Assembly (NCBI GenBank): GCA_022575985.1
Contig: JAKSXM010000272.1
Span: 26,801,501-26,865,500, forward strand
Source of the DNA: Anagrus nilaparvatae
Lineage: Eukaryota > Arthropoda > Insecta > Hymenoptera > Mymaridae
DNA length: 64,000 bases
Direction of reading: 5' to 3'
The translations under genes and the position numbers were made by a program. The notes beneath the pieces were generated by a model. That model had not been told where the DNA came from. It was given only the letters and a program-made list of their open reading frames with translations, and ran no database searches. This document shows, piece by piece, positions 13,801 through 24,417 of this stretch; position 1 is the stretch's first letter, and every line of letters starts with the position of its first letter.

Positions 13801-15300
13801 TTAGTTATTTATCCAATAGGGTTTCAAGTTCCGGGCGAGATGCAACATTCCGTAAGCACATCAAATTATTGTACAAAATTTAACGTACGAGTAGCAAAAA
13901 AAGCTTAATTTATTTTCAACCATTGCAGCCTTACAAATATACGAGCTTTATAATCCTTTCTACAACTTCATCATATAGACATACATTTAATAATGGTTTC
14001 TGCTCTATTATTAAATTTCTACGCTAATGAAACAATTTTCAACAAAAAAAAAAATAAATTATTTACCATAATTTTTGATTTTAATAATATATTTTAATAA
14101 TTGACAATTAATTTTCTTTAATTAATTGATTGACACGAATTCTGTAGAAAAAAATATTGATTTTCTATTACCTAAATTATAATGTCAATATTACTATAAG
14201 CTAAATTAATTAATGAGCGATTCCAATTAGAAATTTTTTTAATTAATCTGTAAAAATTTTTTAAATGTAGGAATTTTATTTTTATTTTTATTATACATGA
14301 TTTTGCACCTTGAGTGTAAAGAAATTCATATTAATTATAACTTTCTTAAATAATTTAATGATTATGTCAACAGCACGAAATTTAATCAAAAAAGCGTTAA
14401 AAATGATTAATTAATTAAAAAATAAATAAATTTAATTAGCCAAACTAATAATAAAACGTAAATTTTTCAAACCTCATTACGCATATTCACTTATTACATA
14501 ATTTCTATTTATGGCTGTAATAACTGTCAACTTAAACTATTATATAATACGAATAAGAATTACAAGCATAATTAAGTATCAAGTTTTCCTAGAAAATTAT
14601 TTTAAAACGTTAAAGCAAAAAGTTAGTGTCATAAAAACGGAAATGTGTAAATACAAACAATGTTTGTTGGTGTATTTATTCAGTTACTTCCTTATTTCTC
14701 AATTTTATGATTTCCATGTAATGAAAATGCATGTACAAAGAATTTTTCGAATTATGTAATTCATGTTTTTAATTTTGTTTGTAAAGTAGTTTTCTTGATA
14801 AGAATAATAAAAAGAAGCTTTTCTAATCCATGAGTATTTGTTCGTTTGAATTTTATTTAAGTATTTTTACTTTTAGTGTGGAACTTGAGGGTGTGCGGTT
14901 ACCTGAAATATCTGGTACCCGATCCGAAAATTCAGGTTTCATTTTAGGGTTTTTTGAACTTTTAGCCATAGAAATATTTTATGTACTTGCAGCCATATTT
15001 TGAAAATTTTTTAACTATACCCAAAACTGTACCTGGCCCCATCTATAAAATGCCCAGAATTTCGAACATAATTTTACTTCCTAGTCTAAACGTTTCATGT
15101 TTGCATTATTGTTAAAAAATAACTAAAAAAAAATTTTTTTTAAATGTCTAAACATTTTTTAAACTAGCAAACAATATAAATTTGATCTGTAAATTTTTAT
15201 TTTAATCGACGTAAGTTACAGTAAATTAAGGTTTTGTGGTTACCTAAATTTTAGGGTACCTGATCCGAAAGTTCGGTCTTTTCTTTTCAGGTCAGATCGA
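10861..15300. other. AT-rich intergenic DNA
   Basis: No gene is recognised. A GC-richer island at about 13375-13460 stands out, but I can assign no exon with confidence. At 12500-12545 there is a weak B-box-like GGTTCAATCC. From about 14880 the phrase GGTTACCT...GTACC(C/T)GATCCGAAA occurs twice (about 14900 and 15240), which suggests an old repeat. Confidence 0.55.
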
Positions 15301-15307
15301 GTCGATT

Positions 15308-15488
15308 TCGAGTATATCTGAAAAGCTTCAGAAATCTACAGATACAGTTTTGAATCGGAAATTTATCCGGCATTACGATTCTATGAATATTTACATTTTT
15401 GTGGAATCGTAAAGGCCAGGTAAATTTCCGATTTAAAACTGTACCTGCGAATCTTTGAAGCTTTTTCAGTATACCCCTACAGGAAATA
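15308..15488. repeat. Imperfect inverted repeat, arms of about 75-85 bases
   Basis: The left arm (15308-15382) contains AGCTTC, ACAGTTTTGAATCGGAAATT and ATTACGATTC. The right arm (about 15403-15488) contains these blocks inverted, separated by a 20-base spacer. It lies between old repeat sequence and the Gypsy fragment and may be a small MITE. Confidence 0.55.
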
Positions 15489-15588
15489 TATTTTTAGGTT
15501 TTTTTTTTGTTTATATAAGCACTAGCTTTTCAACCTTCGTGTTAACCCTTTTAAAATTTATGCATACCCTGGGATACCCAACCCGCTT

Positions 15589-16313
15589 TCACGCTATTAA
15601 AGCTGGGCTTGCATACTCCGAATGACTTGGCCTTATAATTCCCCTATTAAGCCAGTCCCCCAATTGGTCGTCCATCTCCTTTTGCTCCCCCGAAGATAGT
15701 GTAAGTGGTCGTGAAAATACAGGCACCTCGTCTTTCACTACCACTCTCAGCTTTACGGGCGTTTTCTCCACTCCCGTGGGCTGATACCCCTTGGCCAATT
15801 GCTGCAACCTCTCCTTAAATTTCCCCGGTACATCGCTTAAATCTACCTCATCGGCCTTCTCCTCTTTCAAAAGCAAAACATATTCCTCCCCAACTAATGG
15901 CTCCACGGTAACTCCATTTTTCTCCAAAATTACCTTGACTTTGTCATGTATAGTGGGTCTATATAGTATATATAGTGGGTCTCCTAGCAATATTTTCGCT
16001 GGAATTTCCGATTTAGGTACCACCTTATAACCAAGCTCATAATCAACGTTGTCTAGCCTCGTGCTAGTAGTCACGACCCCCTGTGATCTAAAGTAAGCCC
16101 CTCCGGCTCCCTTTAGCAACGTTTGATCAACTCCGAAACACCTTCACGTCCTTTTACCTGAGCATAAAAATCCTCCCTCATAATGTTATAGTCCGCTCCA
16201 CTGTCAATACGGCATAGGACCTCCTCCATCCCAATTACCCCTTGACCGTACTGTGGTTTTCTCCCCCGCGTACAGCCAAAATATCCCCCCCCCCAGATGA
16301 CCCCTCTAGTCAC
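15589..16313 (-). pseudogene. Ty3/Gypsy-type retrotransposon pol remnant (protease to start of RT)
   Basis: Two overlapping minus-strand frames read as one broken polyprotein. The upstream frame (16113-16313) contains an aspartic protease motif, DSGAD, the catalytic signature of retroelement proteases. The downstream frame (15589-16119) continues through a linker into the start of a reverse transcriptase: W-LNRGIIRPSHSEYASPAL is typical of the N-terminal RT region of Gypsy elements. The frames are offset near 16113-16119, consistent with a single-base indel. The gene stops before the RT catalytic motif, and RNase H, integrase and LTRs are not seen. The stretch is clearly GC-richer than its surroundings. 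This is a dead fragment of an LTR retrotransposon. Confidence 0.8.
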
Positions 16314-16460
16314 GCTGACTTCTTTTTTTGGGCATGTCAGTTTAATGTTAATGTGTTAAACACCTATGTAAAAATATTTCATGATTAAGTAGGAATTGAT
16401 TGACCAAATGGAAAAAATTATGCAAATCAAATTTTTAAATAAAAATTTATTTATCTATTT

Positions 16461-16500
16461 GCGACGTTTCGTCGATCAATATGTCGACCTTATCAAGCTA
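16461..16500 (-). ncRNA. Hammerhead-ribozyme-like motif (Penelope type)
   Basis: On the minus strand the order is TTGATAAG, stem II GTCGA...TCGAC (5 bp, 8-base loop), then GAAACGTC. This matches the hammerhead layout CUGAUGAG, stem II, GAAA, tiny stem III, GUC. The two bases either side of the core also allow a short stem I (GC/GC). Compared with consensus, core positions 3 and 8 read U and A in place of C and G, a pair-preserving change. Such minimal hammerheads with very short stem III are known in Penelope-like retroelements. No Penelope coding sequence is visible nearby, so this would be a solo terminal repeat or relic. Confidence 0.45.
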
Positions 16501-16789
16501 AAACCAATAAAATATAATTATGTACCTAATAATTTTACATATTTTTTACAAGTTTATTATAATTTACCAATTTAAAAAATTTAAGATGTACGTGTAAGTT
16601 ACGCATTCATCTTCAAGAGAGTCTGGTGTTCAGCTGACTTCGCTTTACAAAGCATTACGTTAAAATATTTTTTAGTTTATTTTATTCTAAATATACATGT
16701 TTTTTTTTATATAAAACTGTCGCTTTTTCTTATTAATTTATTAGTATTATAGTCTAAGTGTTACAATGTACTTGAAATATTTTATGAAT

Positions 16790-16804
16790 AATAGTTCACT
16801 TTAA
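16790..16804 (+). repeat. Target-site duplication, left copy
   Basis: AATAGTTCACTTTAA occurs here and again at 20473-20487, exactly flanking the R1-clade element. It marks the insertion as target-primed reverse transcription into an ordinary AT-rich site. Confidence 0.9.
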
Positions 16805-17161
16805 ATGGCCATTGTGGAACTCTTGGAAGCGGACGCTTTACGCCTGGCCAAAAAGGGTAAAATCCAGATTGGCTGGGCATCGAGCAGGGTGCAACTTCGC
16901 GCGGACGTGAGGCGCTGTTTCAAATGCCTGGGCTACGGGCATAGTCAGTATGTTTGTAAAGGTCCGGACAGAAGCAAGGCGTGCCTTAAATGTGGCGAAG
17001 ATGGACATAAAAGGGCAGAATGCAGCAAGGATAAGCCTAAGTGCTTCCTCTGCAAGTCCAGAAAGGATAAGTGCTCCACGGAGCACTATCCAGGAGAGGG
17101 AAACTGCCCCAGTTACCGGGAGGCTCTGGCTGTGGCGAAAAACAGGTGTCATCGGAAATGA
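16805..17161 (+). pseudogene. R1-clade ORF1 (Gag-like) C-terminal fragment
   Basis: The fragment has 118 codons and ends in TGA at 17159-17161. It carries two canonical CX2CX4HX4C zinc knuckles, CFKCLGYGHSQYVC and CLKCGEDGHKRAEC, followed by a third variant knuckle starting CFLC with a later H and C. Three tandem knuckles at the C terminus are typical of ORF1 proteins of R1/I-type elements, which bind the element RNA. The usual upstream few hundred residues are absent because of 5' truncation: the first ATG lies right at the insertion junction and is probably an internal Met. The stop overlaps the next ORF start as ATGA. Confidence 0.85.
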
Positions 17162-20161
17162 TCAAAGTTCTCCAAGGGAACATGAGACATGCCCGGGAAG
17201 CTGGTGCACTGTTGGAGCAGATTGCCCGCGAAGAAGATTCAAATATCCTCTTACTAAGCGAGCAATCTTAGAACATGAACCACAAGTGCTGGGTTTCCGA
17301 TGACGCTCTCTGCTGCTCCATATGGCTTCGAGGCAGAGCCCAAACGTCCCTATCCCAGACAGGAAAAGGGAATTGCCACGTTTGGGCCAAGTGCGGAGAA
17401 ACGACTTATATAAGTTGTTATCTCTCCCCTAACGACAGCTCGGAGGTGCTCGCTGCAAAGCTAGCCAGCATCGAGAACACGGTACGGGCGGCAACTGGTG
17501 GCGTTATCCTTGGCGGAGACTTCAATGCCAGGGCCCTAGAGTGGGGCATGCCGACGACCAACCTAAGGGGACAAATGGTACTCGAAATGGCTGCTAGATG
17601 CAAACTAGTGGTCCAGAATAGAGGAAACAGGCCCACCTACGAGAGGGCAGGGTGGGGTATCTCTATCCCAGACATAACCTTCGCAACAGAAGCTGCGTCT
17701 GGGAAAATAAGCGACTCGAGGGTGATGGATGGCTACAATGGTAGCGATCATAACTACACTGCCTTCCGGGTAATGGAAGGAAACTCACAACGTCCTCCCT
17801 ACAGGAGGCGTCCCCTTGGCTGGAACGTTTCAAAGATCGACGAGGACAGATTCGAGGAATACCTTCGAATCGAGTCAGCGTCGATCCCCGCTTGGCGAGG
17901 AGGGGCTACAAGCCCACGAGAGGCCGAAAACCTGGTTAAGAAAGTAACGTCTCTATTACGCGGGGCTTGCGATGCCTCGCCGCAGGCCCTGGAAAGGGAG
18001 AAAACCAGTATGGGAGTCCACCAGTAACCTGTACTGGTGGACTCCCGAAATAGCTGAGCTCCGAAAGGAATGCCACAGGACGCGACGAAGGGTCCAACGA
18101 GCACGGGACAGACCCGAAGCTGCTGCACACTCCCAGGTACACAAGGACGCCAAACACCGACTGGCCAAGGCCATCCGTCAAAGCAAGGCTCAATGTCTGC
18201 GTTCATTACGCGAAGACGTAAACAAGGATCCCTGGGGCCTAGGTTACAAAGTCGTAATGGGCAAATTGAACCGGGGGTCCGACAACATGATGGACGCGGC
18301 GTCGACTGAACGGATCGTCGGTGCTCTCTTCCCTGAAAGGCCCATCCGGGAAAACCCGGTTGAGGTGATACCCAGGGAGGAAGTGCCGCTGTTCAGCGAA
18401 GGCGAGATGGTCAAGGCCATAAAGGCCATGAAAAATGGCAAGGCTCCGGGGCCGGACGGGATACCGGCGGAAGTGCTCAAAAGAGCGGTCAAAGTAATCC
18501 CTGGTATCCTGTTAAGCATGTTCAATGCTTGTTTGGTGGCTGGAGTATTCCCAAAGCAGTGGAAGGTGGCACGTCTCGTGCTCTTAAACAAGGGCAAGGG
18601 GGGAGCCCCGGACTCTCCATCATCTTACAGACCTTTGTGTATGTTAAATACCATTGGTAAGGTGATGGAGAGCTTGCTCCGGGCAAGGCTCAGAAGGGCA
18701 ATCGAGGAGGGCGGTGGTCTCTCTGAGGAGCAGCATGGTTTTCGTGAAGGGCATTCCACGATAGACGCCATTCGGCGTGTCGTGGATACCGTAGAGGCTG
18801 AGAGGGAAAAGCGGCCTGCAATTCGCAAGGACGTCCTCCTGGTAACGCTGGACGTCAAAAACGCTTTCAACTCGGCCAGGTGGGATGACATGATCCGGTC
18901 CCTCGAGTACGATTTCCGGATACCTAGGTATCTGGGTAGCGTACTAAAGGATTACCTGCGGGACCGGAGACTGCTCTACGACACGCTTGACGGTAGGCGT
19001 GAAAGGGTTTTGAGTGCAGGCATCGCGCAAGGTTCGGTTCTCGGACCGGACCTGTGGAATGCCTTTTACGATGGCTTGTTGCGCGTCCACCTCCCGGAAG
19101 GAGTTTCCCTGATTGGGTACGCCGACGACGTGGCCCTGACCATAACTGGCAGGGACATGGAAGTGACCCAGGAGAGGTTGAATCTAATCATGAGACGGAT
19201 CAACCTCTGGATGGGCGATCACGGGCTCCAGCTTGCGATCCCAAAAACGGAGATCGTACTGCTGACCCGTCGAAGGGTTCCTACCGACTTCGATGTAATT
19301 ATCGACGACGGCGGAAACCCTCACACGATCCGAACCAGAACATCGGTGAAATACCTGGGAGTTCAGCTTGATAACAAGCTGACCTTCTTGGAGCAATTTC
19401 AGAGGTCGTGTGAAAAGGCAGCGTCGGCCGCATCCTCCCTGTCAAGGCTCATGGCCAACATTGGGGGACCCAAACCAGGGAAGCGGAGGCTCCTGATGTC
19501 AGTCGTCAACTCTGTCCTGCTCTACGGATCAGAAGTCTGGGCGAAGACCACAGAAACTGCCAAGTACAGACGAAAAATATCGTCGGTACAGAGGCAGGCG
19601 GCAGTGAGGATCGCCTGTGGATACCACACGGTATCTCTAGAGGCGATCCAGGTTGTTGCCTCGGTGATACCCATTGACCTGCTAGCGTTGGAGCGGAAAT
19701 TCATCTACGAGAGCGTAGAAGAGCGCGAAGTGGCTTCCACTCGCGCCCGCTTCAACTCTATGAAAGCATGGAAGAAACGATGGAAAAAGAACCAAGAGAA
19801 ACATGCCCTGTGGACGCGCAGACTGATCTCAGACCTGCAGGCATGGATGGGACGACAGCATAGGGAGGTGGATTTCTACCTTACCCAGTTCTTAACTGGA
19901 CACGGGTACTTCCGTGTCATGTTGAAGCATTGGCATAAGGTGGCAACAAAGGAGTGCTTGCACTGTCCGGGCGTGGATGATACAGTAGAGCACACATTTT
20001 TTGAATGTGTTCGCTACTTGGAGGGGCGCCCGCCCTTCCCGATTTGGAGGCCGGAGACGGTGGTCCCGGAAATGCTACGGAGTTCCGAAAACTGGAACAA
20101 AGTAGCAGAGTACGTAAGGACCACCTTGTTGCAGAAGAAGAAGGAGGGCTTTCTATCGTAG
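17158..20161 (+). pseudogene. R1-clade ORF2: endonuclease-reverse transcriptase, broken
   Basis: It starts at ATG 17158, overlapping the ORF1 stop. The endonuclease domain (to about 17770) has GGDFNAR and, later, SDHN, the metal-binding and catalytic motifs of the APE-like family. The RT domain follows, with QGSVLGP and the catalytic YADD at 19118-19129. A C-terminal CX2CX8HX4C motif (CLHC...H...C) lies near 19960-20010. Two lesions are visible. A TAG stop at 17269-17271 sits in the original frame. The reading frame also shifts between about 17960 and 18027, so the endonuclease part ends in a TAA at 18025-18027 while RT is read in another frame starting upstream of 17972. Otherwise the RT part stays open for 729 residues, suggesting a fairly recent copy. 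Confidence 0.9.
18012..18046 (+). repeat. 15-bp perfect inverted repeat inside ORF2
   Basis: GGGAGTCCACCAGTA (18012-18026) is followed by five bases and then its exact reverse complement (18032-18046). The right arm encodes the expected YWWTP-like segment of the protein. The left arm adds residues that look foreign and contains the stop of the upstream frame. It looks like a templated snap-back copy of the right arm. Confidence 0.8.
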
Positions 20162-20443
20162 AGAGCTCTCCTGCCCCTAGGCAGGGGGGAAGGCAGCGGC
20201 CAGCTGCCTAGGCTGCGCGTCCCAAACTGAAGTTATACCTGAAAAGGGAGTTCCGGTTTGGGACAAACAAGCGCGGGGGGTTTAAAATAGTGTTTATCCA
20301 GTAAGAATCTGGGGCGTAGCCGGCGACCGCGTTCGCTGGTGGTCTCCCAGTTGTACACTTTGTACAACTGGGCGGTCATGGAAATTTGCGGGTCTTTAAG
20401 GCCCGCAAACACTCCATGGCTGATGTAAGATTCACATATTTCC

Positions 20444-20472
<29 letters not shown>
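20162..20472 (+). other. R1-clade 3'UTR with serial hairpins and poly-A tail
   Basis: Several stems can be drawn. They are CCCAGTTGTACA (20346-20357) with its complement at 20361-20372; TTTGCGGG (20385-20392) with CCCGCAAA (20402-20409), extended by CATGGA/TCCATG; and GTCCCAAAC with GTTTGGGAC near 20220-20265. Structured 3'UTRs are often recognised by the element's own RT at target-primed integration. The poly-A starts near 20447. Confidence 0.75.
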
Positions 20473-20474
<2 letters not shown>

Positions 20475-20487
20475 TAGTTCACTTTAA
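20473..20487 (+). repeat. Target-site duplication, right copy
   Basis: AATAGTTCACTTTAA is identical to 16790-16804, immediately after the poly-A tail. Confidence 0.9.
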
Positions 20488-20619
20488 GATTAATTGTTCA
20501 AAATCCTTTCATTTTTTACTTCCGTTAAAAACTAAAATTCATAAATTTACTTTAATCGAAATTTGGAGAGATGGGGGGGGGGGGGGTTGATACTACCCAT
20601 TATCTGAAGATTTTCTCTA

Positions 20620-21011
20620 CACTGAAAAAAAAATCCGCTTGCGGCAAGCGGAATTCCGCTTGCGGCAAGCGGAATTCCGCTTGTAGCAAGCGGAATTTTT
20701 TTTCTCGTCAAACGATTGCAAATGACTTGAAACGTAAAGAAAATTTAAAAAAAAATTTTTTCCCGCTTACTTGGGATATGCGTATTTCGGTATGACGAGA
20801 TTTGAGAAAATTTTGGAAAAAGAAAAGAAAAAATGTTTTTTTTTAATTTTCTTTACGTTTCAAGTCATTTGCAATTGTTTGCAAAGAAAAAAAAATTCCG
20901 CTAGCCACAAGCGGAATTCCGCTAGCCGCAAGCGGAATTCCGCTTGCCGTAAGCGGATTGTCCGCTTGCCGGAATTATTCCGCTTGCGGCAAGCGGATTT
21001 TTTTTTCAGTG
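20620..21011. mobile_element. 392-bp foldback element made of 21-bp palindromes
   Basis: The ends are CACTGAAAAAAAAATCCGC and its inverse, flanked on both sides by TA. Each arm carries a run of palindromic units of the form TTCCGCTTGCGGCAAGCGGAA (three on the left, five variants on the right). Inside those, an inner pair of complementary segments surrounds CGTAAAGAAAATTTAAA and its inverse. It is wholly non-coding. The units are GC-rich islands in AT-rich DNA. The TA flank fits a TA-target transposon, but TAC/GTA symmetry makes the duplication uncertain. Similar decayed phrases occur at 53340-53930 and one terminus-like stretch at about 738. Confidence 0.75.
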
Positions 21012-24000
21012 TACTATAGGTTTTGTTGGTCACTATTTCACGAATTTTTAGATCCCAAGGATTTAATGACTAAAAAAATTTACCGTAACCCAAAAAGTGA
21101 TATTTTTTTAGAATTTTATGAAAACATCTCTAAAAAAAGAATTTTTGCAAATTTAAGGGTTTTATACTCACAAAAATCCTTCCAGGCCCAAAAGTTCGTG
21201 ATCAGTGTTTAAAAAAACCTATATCAGAGAAAATTTCCAAATAGTGGTTTATTATATTTTTTATAATTATTTAAGTATAATCCAATAAAATAATAATTTA
21301 TTTAAGATTCTAGATTTATAAAATTCTAGATTTATATCTATAAATTAGAATTTTAATTACAAAAACATATAACAATAGAAGCAAAAATTAAATAAAACAA
21401 AAAGCAAAAATCTTGGCATTAAATTGTAAAAATTTAATTATACAATTATTATAGTTAAAACAACGAGTAAGTACTTCAAATACACAATTATTTTTGAAAT
21501 TGAAAAATTAATTTGTTTTGTGGTTATCTTATTTTAAAGCTTTAAACATTTCTTGGTTTGTAAATGTGGTTAAAGTTTATTACAATAAAGTTCTACATAT
21601 ATACATATACATAATGTGGCTGACCATAAAATTGTTTATACTACTTGCTACTAGCATTGCATATGAAAGAGCACGTGTAAATGTAGTTACATGAAAGCAT
21701 GATTGTTATATATTAATTTAGTCTTTGTAATAAACTGTTTTATTATTAGATTTAATTAATTTTCAATTATAGGACAATTAAAAATTTAATTAATTTTATG
21801 TGTAGGGGAAATCAGGGCAAGTTGGATACAGGGCTGATTAAAAATTTTTTAATATACAGCTTGCATGTATAAATATGGTTTACCAGGTGGTTTTGAAAGC
21901 TAGAAAAAAATTGGTAAATTTTATAATTTAAGGGATGAAAGAGATGGGGGGGGGGGGGGTTTATAATTTTTTCCAAAAAATTTTTAAACCCATTCAAAGA
22001 TCTAGTTTTAAAAAATCAAAAGGGCGGAAGGGCATGAGTTGTTGTCCCCAAAAATCTTCCTTAAACACTGCATTTTTTAAGGAAGCTCTTTCCACCACTG
22101 AGTGTTTTCACGTAGCATATTTTTAAATTAAAATTTTTTAATCATATACATTTATATAATATATATTTATTTATAATAACTTGCTTTTCAGTGTTTTGTA
22201 CAAAAATAATTTTAAAAAAAAAAATACATTTAAAATTTTGGTATTTTTTGGGTCATAAAAACCTGAGATTTCAGATTTGGGCAACTTGGATCAAAATTTT
22301 GCCTGGTTCATAATGAAGATCATTCAATTCTAGGGGAATGTATCGTCGGGAATTTTACGTTAAAGTTGTAGCTATTCTGTTTATAAATTTTAGGGAATTT
22401 TAAACTTTTTTTTTATAAATTTTTTTTTATAATTAGCTGTAACTCGTTACTGAAAAGGTTTAGCGAAAAATTTTCCACGATACCTCCCCTTTAATTCAGC
22501 GATATTCAATACGAGCCAAGCAGAATTCTCATCAAAGTGGTCCAGATCTATAATCTCAGGCTTTTATGAGCCATAAATTACAAAAATTTTCAATTTTTTT
22601 TTATATTCTTGTACCGAATACTGAAAAGCATTGACTCTTTCACCAAAAAATTATTATGAATATATATATAGTTAAAAAATCTCTATTATCGCAGAAAACC
22701 CCCCTCCCCGGAAAGAACGTCCTTAATAGAAAAATATAAAAATACCCTAAACACATTTAGTTACATTCATGAAAATTTTTTTATATCCATAAAACACAAA
22801 ACTGCGCCAAATTTTCTAAATCTCCCAACATTACAAATGCAAGAACATTTTAAACAAAATGTTCATTTTTTTTTATAACAGAAACAATAAAATATCACAT
22901 AAAAAATATTCAACATAATATCCATTACATTAAAAAAAATATATAGAACAATATAAATTTATCATAAAACTTTTATCATTCATGCAATAATAGAAAGAAG
23001 ATATTTTAAAAAGATAGTCAAGTTATTACAGTAAATTTTTTTTTATTAATAAAAGCTACTTTTTTTTTCTCGTCAAATAATCCATAAAAAAAATATTACA
23101 CAATTAACACATGAACAATTATTTTAATATTCACGCATATTATTATTATTATTATTATAAAGAATAATATTATTTTTTCTCACTTTTTGTATATAAATTT
23201 TATTAGAAAAAAAAAATTCTAACAAAGTAGCATTTAACACGCAAAGCGTGCGCGGTCCAATCGAGCACTCGCACTTTGTTATTTTTATTATCATTATTAT
23301 TATTATCATTTAAAACCCTCTTCCTTTTTTTTTTATAACGTGATTGACTTTTGACAGCCAATGTGTCCTACTTTTTTTTATTCTTTTAATATACTTTTTT
23401 TTATTCTATTTAATTATTTAAGTAATTTTTTTGAAGAAAAATTATTGGACGTGACAATTTTATTAATAAGATTTGAAGAATGAGTAAGCGAAAATTTCAT
23501 ATTAAATGAAGATAATTTTCAAGACAGATATAAAATTCAATTTTGTGTTCTGTGATTTATAAGGAAAGTTAACATCTTGGCACTAAATGGAATAACTTGT
23601 CTTATTATCGCAATACATGAATTTCTTGTAATCTATACTACATCTTATCAGAAAATTACTTCAAAACTGGTTGGTTACACATTAACAAGGGGAGTTCAGT
23701 ACATTTGAACATCAAACTACAGCATGTGGTTATGCAGCGATTTATTATGTTGAAAAACATACCGAGTGTCCTCCGCTCATTCTAATGGGAATTCTGGGCT
23801 TAGAAACTTATGGATTTGTTATAGGATAGGATTGGTAGTCAATCTAAACACTTCCTGGTTGGTCTCATTTTTTTTCTGTTAGAGCCTATTTTTGAGACCC
23901 GTAAACCGTATTTTTATCTCTAATTTTCTCACTACGATAATTAATAAACCGAATTCCGGTTTTTTTACAAAAATGACAAATTTTTCATCAATGTTAACTT

Positions 24001-24305
24001 TAAAAGTTTCAAAAGTGTTTTGCAAAATTTCCAAAAATTTTTTACTCGTCTCTTTTTTTAACGGTTTCCAAGGCATCGTTCTGAAATGACAGTGACATAA
24101 ATTAAATTTTTTTTTTTTTAAACCTTGAATCAGAACTTTGACTTTAAATTATCATATTTCGCAAACACAGGAAAAGGGAAAAGAGACGAGTAAAGAATTT
24201 TTCGGAAACTGAAACTTTGCATAAAATTTTTGAGTTTAAGGGTTTTATTAATCTTATGTTTTTGTGTTTATCTTTTGAGAAAACCGAAATTTTAGGTTCT
24301 TTTAC

Positions 24306-24417
24306 AGTGGCGGATTCAGGAACTTTCTCAGGGGGAGGAGAGGGTGGTTTAGTGAAAATTTCCAATGTACATTTTTGGTTTTCAACCCCTGTTGGATCCA
24401 CCGCTATTCTATGAAAT
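24306..24417. mobile_element. Small MITE-like sequence with GTGGCGGAT ends
   Basis: The left end is CAGTGGCGGATTCAGG. The right end, read inverted, is AGCGGTGGATCCAAC, so about a dozen terminal bases match. A related pair (CAGTGGTGGATTCAG and an inverted GGGCGAATCA) lies at about 42171-42340. There is no coding sequence and no target duplication was found. This resembles hAT-type MITE termini, which is an inference. Confidence 0.4.

Larger units (their letters stand above)
16805..20472 (+). mobile_element. R1-clade non-LTR retrotransposon, 5'-truncated
   Basis: This insertion is bounded by a 15-bp direct repeat and ends in a poly-A tail (about 20447-20472). The order is ORF1 C-terminal zinc knuckles, apurinic-type endonuclease, reverse transcriptase, C-terminal CCHC motif and a structured 3'UTR. 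That order and the ATGA overlap of ORF1 and ORF2 fit the R1 clade. The 5' part of ORF1 and the 5'UTR are missing, so the copy begins inside ORF1. ORF2 has one in-frame stop and one frameshift, so this copy cannot be active. It is far GC-richer than the host sequence. The site is not ribosomal DNA. Confidence 0.9.

Noticed and set aside
17275..18206. Minus-strand open frames of 70-135 codons over the R1-clade element
   Set aside because: They are antisense shadows of ORF2 caused by its high GC content. None carries a recognisable domain.
20571..21212. Open frames with repeated CGKRNSA or SRKRNSA peptides
   Set aside because: They are translations of the palindromic 21-bp units of the foldback element, not proteins.
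24144..24414. Complementary open frames on both strands around the small MITE
   Set aside because: They overlap in antisense and follow the composition of the GGGGGAGGAGAGGG stretch. No domain is seen.
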